Positions 25,862-36,391 of a stretch of 64,000 nt of DNA are shown one piece after another (the first letter of the stretch is position 1; the number at the start of each line of letters is the position of its first letter). The DNA is from Mycolicibacterium mucogenicum DSM 44124. Lineage in GTDB: Bacteria; Actinomycetota; Actinomycetes; Mycobacteriales; Mycobacteriaceae. Under the pieces are notes generated by a model. It did not search any database, was not told the origin of the DNA, and worked only from the letters and a program-made list of their open reading frames with translations. The translations under genes and the position numbers were made by a program. Location: assembly GCF_005670685.2 (NCBI RefSeq), contig NZ_CP062008.1:5022001-5086000 (forward strand), given 5' to 3'.

Positions 25862-27346
25862 CTATGCGGTCAGGACCGAAGCACCGCTGGTCTGTTCAGC
25901 AGTGATCTTGAAGTCGTGCAGATTGACCGTTTTCAACTGGTTGACGTACTGGGTGGCGAACCCGGGGAACATCGTCGCGTTGAAGCCGTCCTCGGTCAGG
26001 TACCAGCTCTGGCAGCCCGAGTTCCACGTCGTGGATTGCAGTCGCTGCTGGATGTCCTCGTTGTAGCGGGCCTGCACCTCGGGCCGCACGTCGAGCGACT
26101 TCCACCCGAACTGCAGCAGCTTGGAGATCGCCTCGACGATGTAATCGATCTGCGCCTCCATGTACACCAGCGCGGAGCTGTGGCCGGGGCCGGAGTTGGG
26201 TCCGAAGGTGAAATACAGGTTGGGGTAACCGGATACCGCGACGCTGCGATAGGCGTACGCGCCCCGGCTCCATTCCGCGGCGAGCTCCCGGCCGTCGATG
26301 CCGATGACGGGGAACGGGGTACCGGCCTTGGACACCTCGAAGCCGGTGGCGAACACGATGGCGTCGAACTGGTGCTCGATGCCTTCGACCGTCCGAATAC
26401 CCTTGGGCGACAACCGCGCGATGGGCCACGTGACCAGCTTGCAGTTGTCGGCCTGCAGCGCCGGATAGTAGTCGGCGGTCATCAGCAGCCGCTTGCAGCC
26501 GGCCGAGAAGTCGGGGGTCAGCTGCCGGCGCAGCCACGGATCCTTCACCTGCAGGCGCAGATTCGCCAGGCTCACCGCTTCGACGACCCGGGTGAACGGG
26601 CTGTCCCACACGACACCGAGCGCGACCGACTCATGGCCCCAGAACCACGCCGAGCGGGCGAGTTTCTCGGCGAAGGGCACGTCCTTGTAGATCCGCTTCA
26701 GCCAGCCGCTGGTCGAACCGTTGAGGCGCGGGATCACCCAGCCGGGCGTGCGCTGGAACACCTTGACCGACTTGGCGACCTTGACCAGTTCCGGGACGAT
26801 CTGCACGCCACTGGCGCCGGTGCCGATGACCGCGACCTTCTTGCCGGTGAAGTCGTAGTCGTGATCCCAACGGGCACTGTGGATCTTGTGGCCCTCGTAG
26901 GTCTCGATGCCTTCGATCTTCGGGAAGCTGGCGTTCGCCAACGGCCCCGAGGCGACGATCACGGCGCGCGCCTGCACGGGTTCGCGACCCTCGAAGTTGA
27001 CGGTCCACTCCCCCGCCACCTCGTCGTACTCCACGCCGGTCACGTTGTGGCCGAAGCGGATATGCGGCGCGATACCGAACGACTCCACCATGTTGTCGAT
27101 GTAGCCGAGGATCTCGTTGCTACCGGAGTAGGTGTGTGACCAGTCCGGATTCGGCGCGAAGCTGTAGGAATACAGGCGCGACGGGATGTCGCACGCCGCA
27201 CCGGGATACGTGTTGTCACGCCAGGTGCCGCCGACGCGCGTACCGCGTTCGAAGATCTCGAAGTCGGTGATGCCCTGGTCTTTGAGCCGAATGGCGGCGC
27301 CGATGCCGGCGAACCCGGCACCGATGATGGCTACAGAGAGTGTCAT
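25862..27346 (-). CDS. FAD-dependent Baeyer-Villiger-type monooxygenase
   Basis: A 494-residue class B flavin monooxygenase. The FAD-binding motif GAGFAGIGAAIRL is at residues 9-21, the BVMO fingerprint YEGHKIHSARWDHD near 157-170, and the NADPH-binding GTGASGVQIVPEL near 184. The order matches type I BVMOs, and the length is typical. Such enzymes turn ketones into esters. The neighbouring esterase and short-chain dehydrogenase would make alcohol to ketone to ester to acid plus alcohol, a complete route. Its exact substrate cannot be told. It begins 12 bases after the ferritin-like gene. Confidence 0.92.
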   Translation of the reverse strand: MTLSVAIIGAGFAGIGAAIRLKDQGITDFEIFERGTRVGGTWRDNTYPGAACDIPSRLYSYSFAPNPDWSHTYSGSNEILGYIDNMVESFGIAPHIRFGHNVTGVEYDEVAGEWTVNFEGREPVQARAVIVASGPLANASFPKIEGIETYEGHKIHSARWDHDYDFTGKKVAVIGTGASGVQIVPELVKVAKSVKVFQRTPGWVIPRLNGSTSGWLKRIYKDVPFAEKLARSAWFWGHESVALGVVWDSPFTRVVEAVSLANLRLQVKDPWLRRQLTPDFSAGCKRLLMTADYYPALQADNCKLVTWPIARLSPKGIRTVEGIEHQFDAIVFATGFEVSKAGTPFPVIGIDGRELAAEWSRGAYAYRSVAVSGYPNLYFTFGPNSGPGHSSALVYMEAQIDYIVEAISKLLQFGWKSLDVRPEVQARYNEDIQQRLQSTTWNSGCQSWYLTEDGFNATMFPGFATQYVNQLKTVNLHDFKITAEQTSGASVLTA

Positions 27347-27358
27347 TGGTGAATTCCT

Positions 27359-28279
27359 TTACGCGACCGGCTCGTAGGTCATCTCGTCCGACCAGCTCGG
27401 CGTGTACCGCACCAGTGGCATCGGGATGGCGCCGGTGACGACCACCAGCGAGTCGGCCAGCCAGTGGTACTTCGACGTGCGGTCGATGACCTTCTTGGCG
27501 TGCCATGAGACGAACCGGTACATCGGCACCCGGCGCGCGAAAGCGCTGCGCTCACCGACGCTTTGGAAGCGGCGCATCGCCTGGTACAGGCGCTCCTCGT
27601 TGACGCCCATGGCGACGATGTTGTCGCGCATCTTGTTCAGCAGCGGGAAGTAGCTCAGCGTGCCGACGACCAGTGCCGGGTTCATCCAGCTACCGACGAA
27701 GTCGACGGCCAGCTTGCGCATGTCGGCGTGGCCCAGGATGTCCATCACCTCGAAATCGACAGCCAGGTGGCGGGATTCGTCGGAGTTGATGCGCTTGAAG
27801 ACCTCTTGCGCCACCGGATCCTTGACCTCATCGGTGATGAACTTGATCAGTGCGCCGTCCAGCGCCACCTCCAGCATGGGGATGACGGTGCCCAGGATCG
27901 ACAGCGACATGCCGTCGGAGAACTTGTCGAGCCAGGTGATCACCAGCTGCACGTTGACGCTCGGCGGCGGCACCTCGTCGTTCTCGAGCATGCCCCAGCG
28001 CCGCATCAGCGCGAGCTCGGCGTTGGCGTGCTTCTGCTCCTCGGCGTGGAAATGCTCGTAGATGCTCTTGAGCGTCGGCGTCGGCGCCTTGCGGGCCAGC
28101 GCGGCGAAGCCACGGGCGCCCACGTTCTCGATCCACATCAGGTCGGTCATGAACGGCTTGAGCTTGGCCCACAGTTCCGGCTCGATCAGCTCGGCACCCG
28201 GTGCGTCCCAGTCGATGTCGGCCAGGGCCCACTGCTTGTCCTTGATCCGCTGCAGCATCTCATCGAGATCCATTGCCAT
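27359..28279 (-). CDS. Ferritin-like diiron protein, possible oxygenase
   Basis: A 306-residue helical protein with two ExxH-type diiron half-sites: HAEEQKHANAELALMRRW near residue 86 and NSDESRHLAVDFEVMD near 172, plus extra Glu residues on neighbouring helices. This is the ferritin-like carboxylate-bridged diiron arrangement used by hydroxylases and AurF-type N-oxygenases. A carboxylate-ligated diiron site needs electrons, and a KshB-like reductase is encoded divergently from the same control region, which makes a monooxygenase role plausible. The ribosome binding site aaaggaac precedes the ATG. It lies between the SDR and BVMO genes in one operon. Confidence 0.8.
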   Translation of the reverse strand: MAMDLDEMLQRIKDKQWALADIDWDAPGAELIEPELWAKLKPFMTDLMWIENVGARGFAALARKAPTPTLKSIYEHFHAEEQKHANAELALMRRWGMLENDEVPPPSVNVQLVITWLDKFSDGMSLSILGTVIPMLEVALDGALIKFITDEVKDPVAQEVFKRINSDESRHLAVDFEVMDILGHADMRKLAVDFVGSWMNPALVVGTLSYFPLLNKMRDNIVAMGVNEERLYQAMRRFQSVGERSAFARRVPMYRFVSWHAKKVIDRTSKYHWLADSLVVVTGAIPMPLVRYTPSWSDEMTYEPVA

Positions 28280-28310
28280 GGTGGGTTCCTTTCAGTCCTT
28301 GGGGAAGGCT

Positions 28311-29168
28311 TCAGTCTTTGGGAAGTACGCGGCCGAGTAGTCCGGCACCGCGGACGTACAGAGCCGGGAAGTGTCGCTTGAGGTGCCAGATGACGGTGGC
28401 GTCGAGTTGCGGCACCACGTAGAGCCGGCCGCCGTCGTGCGCGTCCAGGGTGCGGGCGGCGACGTTGTCGGCGGACAGGCCGGTCCAGCGAGCCAACTGC
28501 TGGCTCAGGCTCATCGAGCCGGGGGTGATGCGTCCGTCGGTGAAGACGTTGGTTTTCACGAACGTCGGGCACAGGACGGTGACGGCGACGTCCGTGCCGT
28601 CGAGCTCGGCGGCGAGGGTTTCCGACAGCGACATCACGCCGGCCTTCGACACGTTGTAGGCCGCCATCGACGGCGCGGCGGCGAACCCGGCGGCCGAGGC
28701 CACGTTGATGATGCCGCCCCGGCCGGCTTCGCGCAGCAGCGGCGTGAAGACCTCACAGCCGTACACCACGCCCCACAGGTTGATGCCGAGCGCCCAGTCC
28801 CAGTCTTCGAAACCGATGTCGCCCACCGGCTTTCCGCCGATGCCGACACCCGCGTTGTTGATCACCAGCGTCGGTGCGCCACCGAAGATCTCCTGCGCCT
28901 GCTTGGCCAGGAGCTCGATGGCGGTGCGGTCGGCGACGTCGCACTGCACGGCGTGCCCCTTGCCGGTCGGCAGCTGGTCGATCAGCGCGACGGTCTCCTT
29001 CGCGCGCTCCAGGCTGATGTCCGCGCAGATGATCTCGCCGCCCCGGCGCGCGAGCTCGAGAGCGAACGACCGCCCGATGCCGCTGCCGGCGCCGGTGACC
29101 ACCGCCTTCGCTTTGTCCGAGCGGCGCTGGCCGCGAAAGACATTCAGGATCGTGTCAAGGCCGATCAT
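28311..29168 (-). CDS. Short-chain dehydrogenase/reductase
   Basis: A 285-residue classical SDR. The Rossmann motif TGAGSGIG is near residue 26, the NNAG motif in LVINNAGVGIGG near 103, the catalytic Ser in NVASAAGF and the Tyr-x-x-x-Lys in YNVSKAG near 170. The start is ATG 29168, which overlaps the stop of the upstream esterase (ATGA). It probably oxidises a secondary alcohol to the ketone used by the BVMO in the same operon. The layout esterase-SDR-BVMO recalls the mymA operon of M. tuberculosis (lipR, sadH, mymA), but the BVMO sequence is of a different subgroup. Confidence 0.92.
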   Translation of the reverse strand: MIGLDTILNVFRGQRRSDKAKAVVTGAGSGIGRSFALELARRGGEIICADISLERAKETVALIDQLPTGKGHAVQCDVADRTAIELLAKQAQEIFGGAPTLVINNAGVGIGGKPVGDIGFEDWDWALGINLWGVVYGCEVFTPLLREAGRGGIINVASAAGFAAAPSMAAYNVSKAGVMSLSETLAAELDGTDVAVTVLCPTFVKTNVFTDGRITPGSMSLSQQLARWTGLSADNVAARTLDAHDGGRLYVVPQLDATVIWHLKRHFPALYVRGAGLLGRVLPKD

Positions 29169-30157
29169 CAGCACACCTCTTCGAGCTCGTTGGATCGCTT
29201 GTAGGCATCGGCGATGAATGCCGCGGCACGGCGCAGTGCCGGGCCGGCCTCGGGTGCCAGATGCGGCAGGGCCTGGAAGACGTGCACCATGCCGGGCCAG
29301 ACCTCGAGCGTGCTGGCACCGCCGGCGCGGCGCAGTTCGGCATCGAGGTAGCGGGCGTCGGCGCGCAGCATCTCGAAGCCGCCGACCTGAATCAGCATGG
29401 GTGGCAATTGATCTGCCTTGGCGAAGTCGAGGCGCAGCCGCGGATCGGCCAGGTTCTGCCCTTGGGTGTACAGCCCGACCATGCGCGCAGCCGCGGTGGC
29501 CGACATCGCCGGATCGCGGTACGACGCCTTCTCCTGCTCCAAGGCCAGCCCGAGCGTCACGTCGATCAGCGGCGAGAACAGCACCACGCCCGCGGGCCGG
29601 AAGTCGGGGTCGCCGGCGTGCGCCAGCAGCATGTCGCAGGTCAGGTGGCCACCAGCGGAGTCGGCGCCCATCACGATGTCCGAGGCCGCGTAGCCTTCCG
29701 ACAGCAGCCACCGGTATCCGGCTTCGACATCTTCTGCCGCGGTCGGGAACCGGTGCTCGGGAGCGAGGCGGTAGTCCACGACGAACATCGGCAGTCCGGT
29801 CGCCTCGGACAGGCGGGCCACCAGCTTGCGGTGGGTGCGCGCCGAGCAGATGACGTAGGCGCTGCCGTGTACGTAGTAGCCGGCGCGGCGGCCGAATTCG
29901 ACACCCGGCCCGAGGACCCATTCGCCCCGCAGGTGCGGCGTGCGCACCGGGATGATTCGGGTGCCGCCGGGCATGGAACCGAAGGTCTCCATGATGGTGG
30001 CGATCAGCCCGCGCCCGAACCAGACGCCGGGCGTGTTCATGGGGATCACGCTGGTCAGATTGCCGAGCGTCCAGCGGGTCACGGTGGCCGAGAGCGTGGA
30101 GCGCAACGTTGCGCGGCTGGGTACCTCGGGCAGCGTTGCCCGATCAGTTTCCGTCAC
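29168..30157 (-). CDS. Alpha/beta hydrolase, HSL-type esterase with altered oxyanion motif
   Basis: About 329 residues from GTG 30157. The nucleophile elbow MGADSAGGHLTCD and the catalytic His in WPGMVHVFQALP are present, as are the HSL-family phrases YRLAPEHRFPTAAEDVEAGYRWL. The oxyanion-hole motif, usually HGGGF or HGGGY, reads HGSAY here. A longer frame from TTG 30214 would read through the palindromic operator, so the GTG start is preferred. It is first in the operon; esterases in this position usually cut the ester made by the BVMO. Confidence 0.86.
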   Translation of the reverse strand: MTETDRATLPEVPSRATLRSTLSATVTRWTLGNLTSVIPMNTPGVWFGRGLIATIMETFGSMPGGTRIIPVRTPHLRGEWVLGPGVEFGRRAGYYVHGSAYVICSARTHRKLVARLSEATGLPMFVVDYRLAPEHRFPTAAEDVEAGYRWLLSEGYAASDIVMGADSAGGHLTCDMLLAHAGDPDFRPAGVVLFSPLIDVTLGLALEQEKASYRDPAMSATAAARMVGLYTQGQNLADPRLRLDFAKADQLPPMLIQVGGFEMLRADARYLDAELRRAGGASTLEVWPGMVHVFQALPHLAPEAGPALRRAAAFIADAYKRSNELEEVC

Positions 30158-30171
30158 GCCGAATAGGTCAC

Positions 30172-30207
30172 CACTAACTGTGCCATTTGTCAATGGCACA
30201 GTTAGTG
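30172..30207. promoter_or_regulatory. Perfect 16-bp inverted repeat between the divergent oxidation genes
   Basis: Arms cactaactgtgccatt (30172-30187) and aatggcacagttagtg (30192-30207) pair without mismatch around a tgtc centre. It lies 14 bases upstream of the esterase start and 39 bases upstream of the reductase start, the place expected for a shared operator. A palindrome this long fits a TetR- or MerR-type dimer; the MerR protein of the operon is the nearest candidate. Confidence 0.7.
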
Positions 30208-30246
30208 ACGACAATCTGACCTGGTCCTACGACGGAAGGCTTATCC

Positions 30247-31299
30247 ATGACCGCATCGACAGCGTCCAGGTCACACGAGTTGACCGTGGTCGAGGTGATC
30301 ACCGAGACCCCCGACGCCGTGTCACTGGTCCTGACGGCCGCGCACGACGCGCGTGACCAGTTCACCTACCAGGCCGGCCAGTTCCTGACATTGCGCATCC
30401 CGGCGCATGGCGGTGCGGTCTCGCGGTGCTATTCGCTCTCGAGCAGTCCGTCCACCGACGAGCACCTGAAGGTGACCGTGAAGCGCACCGCGGGCGGCCT
30501 CGCCTCCAACTGGCTGTGCGACCACGCCAAGGCCGGAATGACGCTGGAATCACTCACGCCCGCAGGCGCTTTCACCGTCCGCCCGGCAGCGGGCGAACTG
30601 ATCTTCGTCGCCGCCGGCAGCGGCATCACCCCGGTCATCTCGATGATCCGCGCCGTGCTCCTGCAGACCGGCCGCCGGGTGATACTCGTCTATGCCAACC
30701 GCGACCGCGAGTCGGTCATCTTCAACGCTCAGTTGACGGAACTGCTTGCGGCACATGCCGACCGGCTGACCGTCGCCCACTGGCTCGAGTCGGAATCGGG
30801 CCTGCCCACCCCGGCCGGGCTGCGTACATTGCTGCCTGCCAAGCCTGGTGCCGACACCGCCGCCTACCTGTGCGGCCCAGCAGCATTCATGGACGTGGCC
30901 GCGGCCGCCCTGCACGACGCCGGCGTCGCCCGCGAGCACGTGCACCGCGAGGTCTTCGTCTCCCTGACCACGGACGCTTTCGCCGCGCCGGAGCCGGCAA
31001 GCGATGCTGGCGCGGACGGCGAGTCCGCCACCGCCACCGTCGAAATCGACGGCGATACCCACGAGATCAGTTGGCCCAAGACCCAGGTTTTGCTCGATAC
31101 CCTGCTGGACAAAGGTATCGACGCGCCCTACGCATGCCGTGAAGGCAACTGCGGCGCGTGCGCGTACACCCTCCGTCAGGGCGAGGTGAGCATGCGCGTC
31201 AACGACACCCTCGACGACTACGAACTCGGCATCGGCGTCCGGCTGGCGTGCCAGTCACTACCCGAATCGGACTATCTGACAGCCATTTTCGACCGCTGA
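30247..31299 (+). CDS. KshB-like ferredoxin-NAD(P)H reductase (FAD, NAD, 2Fe-2S)
   Basis: A 350-residue electron-transfer protein nearly the length of mycobacterial KshB (358). It has the FAD-binding RCYSLSSSP, the NAD-binding AAGSGITPVISM, and a C-terminal plant-type 2Fe-2S domain with Cys at 297, 302, 305 and 335 (CX4CX2CX29C). It passes electrons from NAD(P)H to an oxygenase. KshB normally serves the Rieske steroid hydroxylase KshA, but no Rieske protein is encoded here; the ferritin-like diiron protein across the shared operator is the obvious partner. Confidence 0.92.
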   Translation: MTASTASRSHELTVVEVITETPDAVSLVLTAAHDARDQFTYQAGQFLTLRIPAHGGAVSRCYSLSSSPSTDEHLKVTVKRTAGGLASNWLCDHAKAGMTLESLTPAGAFTVRPAAGELIFVAAGSGITPVISMIRAVLLQTGRRVILVYANRDRESVIFNAQLTELLAAHADRLTVAHWLESESGLPTPAGLRTLLPAKPGADTAAYLCGPAAFMDVAAAALHDAGVAREHVHREVFVSLTTDAFAAPEPASDAGADGESATATVEIDGDTHEISWPKTQVLLDTLLDKGIDAPYACREGNCGACAYTLRQGEVSMRVNDTLDDYELGIGVRLACQSLPESDYLTAIFDR

Positions 31300-31306
31300 T
31301 CGGCCG

Positions 31307-33061
31307 TCACGCCTCGTTGTCGGCGCCGGGCTCCGTGGCGTACGTACCCGGATTGAACATCGACGCCACGGCGCCCAGCAGCATCATGATCGCCGCCGCG
31401 CCGAACACCACGACCAGCCCGGAGTGGAACGGTTCGGTGATCAGCTGCGGGAAGAACGTCTGGCCGGTCAGCGTGCCTGCGTTGACGCCCGGCTGCTGCA
31501 GGGTGTGGAACGGGGCCAGCAGCTCGGCTATCGGGTTGTAACCGAGGAAGGCCGCGAACAGGCTGCCGACCGGAGGTAGCCCGGCCACCTGCTGCGCGAC
31601 GTCGGCCGAAACCCCCTGCTGCTGCAGGCCGCTGGACAGCGCGGACGGCAACGTGTTGGCCAGCCCGACGATCATCAGCGAGAAGAAGATGCCGATCGAC
31701 AGCGAGTTGCCGGCGTTGAAGAACGTCGACCGCACACCGGACGCCGCACCACGCTGCGCGGCCGGCACGCTCGACATGATGGCGGCCGCGTTGGGCGCGG
31801 TGAAGATGCCGCCGCCGACGCCGTTGAGGAACACCAGGACGGCGAACTGCCAGTAGTCGAAGTTGACCGGGATGATCAGCAGCGCAACGAAAGTCGCCGC
31901 CATCAGCAGCATGCCGCCGACCGCGAGCGGCCGGGCACCGAGCCGGTCGGACAGGGTTCCGGCGACGGGTGCCGCCACCAGGAAGCCGACCGTCGCCGGC
32001 AGCAGATAGATACCCGCCCACAGCGGCGTCGATTCGAAGTCGTAGCCGTGCAGCGGCAACCAGATGCCCTGCAGCCAGATGATCAGCATGAACTGCAACC
32101 CGCCGCGGCCGACCGAAGACATCAGGCCGGCGAGGTTGCCCATGCCGAACGTCGCCGATTTGAACAGCCGCATGTCGACCATCGGCGACTCGACCTTGAG
32201 TTCGACGATGCAGAACGCGACCAATAGGAGCAGGCCGACGGCGATCGATCCCAGCACCGCGGGGCTGGTCCAGCCCGTCGGCGAATCACCATACGGCTGA
32301 ATGCCATACGTGATGCCGAGCAGCAGCACCGTCAGGCCCACCCCGAACGTCGCGGTACCTGCCCAGTCCATCCGGCCCGGACTGCGCGAGCCCAATTCGT
32401 GCAGCGAGCGGTAGCTCCAGATGGTGCCGATGATGCCGATCGGGACGCCGACCCAGAACACGGCCTTCCACTCCCATTCGGAGAGGAACCCGCCGATCAG
32501 CAGACCGAGGAACGAACCGGCAACGGCGGCAACCATGTTCACGCCGAGGGCCATGCCGCGCTGGTTGGCGGGGAAGGCGTCGGTCAGGATCGCCGACGAC
32601 GACGCCATCAGCATGGCGCCACCGATGCCCTGGATCACGCGCCAGGCGATGAGCCACACCGCGCCGCCACCGAGATGGAACGGATCGAACGACAACGCGA
32701 CGGCCGCCAGCGTGAAGACGACGAAACCGATGTTGTAGATCCGGACCCGGCCGTACATGTCACCGAGGCGGCCGAACGGCACCACCAGCACGGCCGTCAC
32801 CACGAGGTAGCCCATCAGCATCCACAGCAGGTAGCTGACGTTGCCCGGCGCGAGCGGGTTCAGCCCGATCCCCCGGAAGATGGCCGGCAGGGAGATCAAC
32901 ACGATGGACGCATTGATCGAGGCCAGCAAGATGCCCAGCGTGGTGTTGGACAGCACGACCCACTTGTAGTGCGGGTGGTCATGGTCCATCTGGACGCGGC
33001 GGCGTGCGGTAGCGGCGAGCGCGGTGTCGCGCTGCCCGGTGAGCTCGGCTTCAGTCGTCAT
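31307..33061 (-). CDS. MFS transporter, DHA2 (14-helix) drug exporter type
   Basis: A 584-residue membrane protein. It shows the DHA2 pattern: about 14 hydrophobic segments, motif A after helix 2 (GRLGDMYGRVRIYNIGF), motif C-like GIGGAMLMASSSAILTDAFP and the helix 5-6 stretch NMVAAVAGSFLGLLIGG. Such proteins export drugs or other small molecules with protons. The N-terminus is hydrophilic (about 30 residues). Upstream, at 33090-33099, is a perfect ten-base palindrome aacatatgtt in an AT-rich stretch, a possible regulator site. It is convergent with the reductase and divergent from thiC. Confidence 0.92.
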   Translation of the reverse strand: MTTEAELTGQRDTALAATARRRVQMDHDHPHYKWVVLSNTTLGILLASINASIVLISLPAIFRGIGLNPLAPGNVSYLLWMLMGYLVVTAVLVVPFGRLGDMYGRVRIYNIGFVVFTLAAVALSFDPFHLGGGAVWLIAWRVIQGIGGAMLMASSSAILTDAFPANQRGMALGVNMVAAVAGSFLGLLIGGFLSEWEWKAVFWVGVPIGIIGTIWSYRSLHELGSRSPGRMDWAGTATFGVGLTVLLLGITYGIQPYGDSPTGWTSPAVLGSIAVGLLLLVAFCIVELKVESPMVDMRLFKSATFGMGNLAGLMSSVGRGGLQFMLIIWLQGIWLPLHGYDFESTPLWAGIYLLPATVGFLVAAPVAGTLSDRLGARPLAVGGMLLMAATFVALLIIPVNFDYWQFAVLVFLNGVGGGIFTAPNAAAIMSSVPAAQRGAASGVRSTFFNAGNSLSIGIFFSLMIVGLANTLPSALSSGLQQQGVSADVAQQVAGLPPVGSLFAAFLGYNPIAELLAPFHTLQQPGVNAGTLTGQTFFPQLITEPFHSGLVVVFGAAAIMMLLGAVASMFNPGTYATEPGADNEA

Positions 33062-33192
33062 CAGTCGGTCTTCGCTCCAATATCAGAAAAACATATGTTA
33101 GCTATACAAACGACCGCATGACAATTCCGTCCCGCTCACCGGCCCGCAACGCACCCTTGCCTTCCGGCGCGCATCGACTACGGTGAACAACG

Positions 33193-34916
<1,724 letters not shown>

Positions 34917-34923
34917 TGCGTCC

Positions 34924-35750
<827 letters not shown>

Positions 35751-35754
<4 letters not shown>

Positions 35755-36377
35755 GCCTCGAGGACATCGCGGGCATCGCGCACGAACCCGACGGGACGCC
35801 GACGGGCGTCGTGCTGCTGACGCACGGCGCGGGCGGTAACCGCGACGCCCCACTGATCGTCCGCATCTGCGACGAATGGGCCCGCCACGGCTGGCTCGCC
35901 GTTCGCTACAACCTGCCCTACCGGCGGCGCCGCCCGAAGGGGCCGCCGTCCAACTCGGCGGTGTCGGACCAGCAGGGCATCGTCGAGGCGATCGAGCTGG
36001 CCCACACCCTGACCGACGGTCCGGTGATCGCCGGCGGCCACTCCTACGGCGGCCGGATGACGTCGATGGTGGCCGCCCAGGGCGCCGACCTGGCGGCCCT
36101 GACGCTGTTCTCCTATCCCCTGCACCCGCCCGGCAAGCCCGAGCGGGCCCGCACCGAGCACCTGGGCCAGATCGAGGTCCCGACGGTCTTCACGCACGGC
36201 ACGGCCGACCCGTTCGGCAGCATTGCCGAGCTCACGGCCGCAGCCCAGCTGATCCCGGCGCCCACCGAGCTCATCGAGATCACCGGGGCCCGCCATGACC
36301 TGGGATCCAAGACCCTGGATGTCCCCGCGCTAGCGGTTACTAGGGCCATTGGACTCATTGCTCCAGGCGGTACCTGA
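35751..36377 (+). CDS. Alpha/beta hydrolase (Tex30/dienelactone-hydrolase-like, Rv0421c type)
   Basis: A 208-residue minimal alpha/beta hydrolase. The nucleophile elbow GGHSYGGRMTS, acid HGTADPFGS and His in GARHDLGS give a complete Ser-Asp-His triad, and the start has the LLTHGAGGNRDAP loop of the Tex30 family. It overlaps the thiD stop (ATGA). The same order thiC-thiD-hydrolase is found in M. tuberculosis. Its substrate is unknown; the constant link to thiamine genes may reflect only an old operon. Confidence 0.88.
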
Positions 36378-36391
36378 GGTACCGTCTGAAT

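Noticed and set aside
25184..27139. 651-residue plus-strand frame opposite the MerR and BVMO genes
   Set aside because: Antisense shadow; both minus-strand genes have full motif sets.
30158..30214. TTG start giving a longer esterase
   Set aside because: It would translate through the perfect inverted repeat that looks like an operator; the GTG at 30157 fits better.
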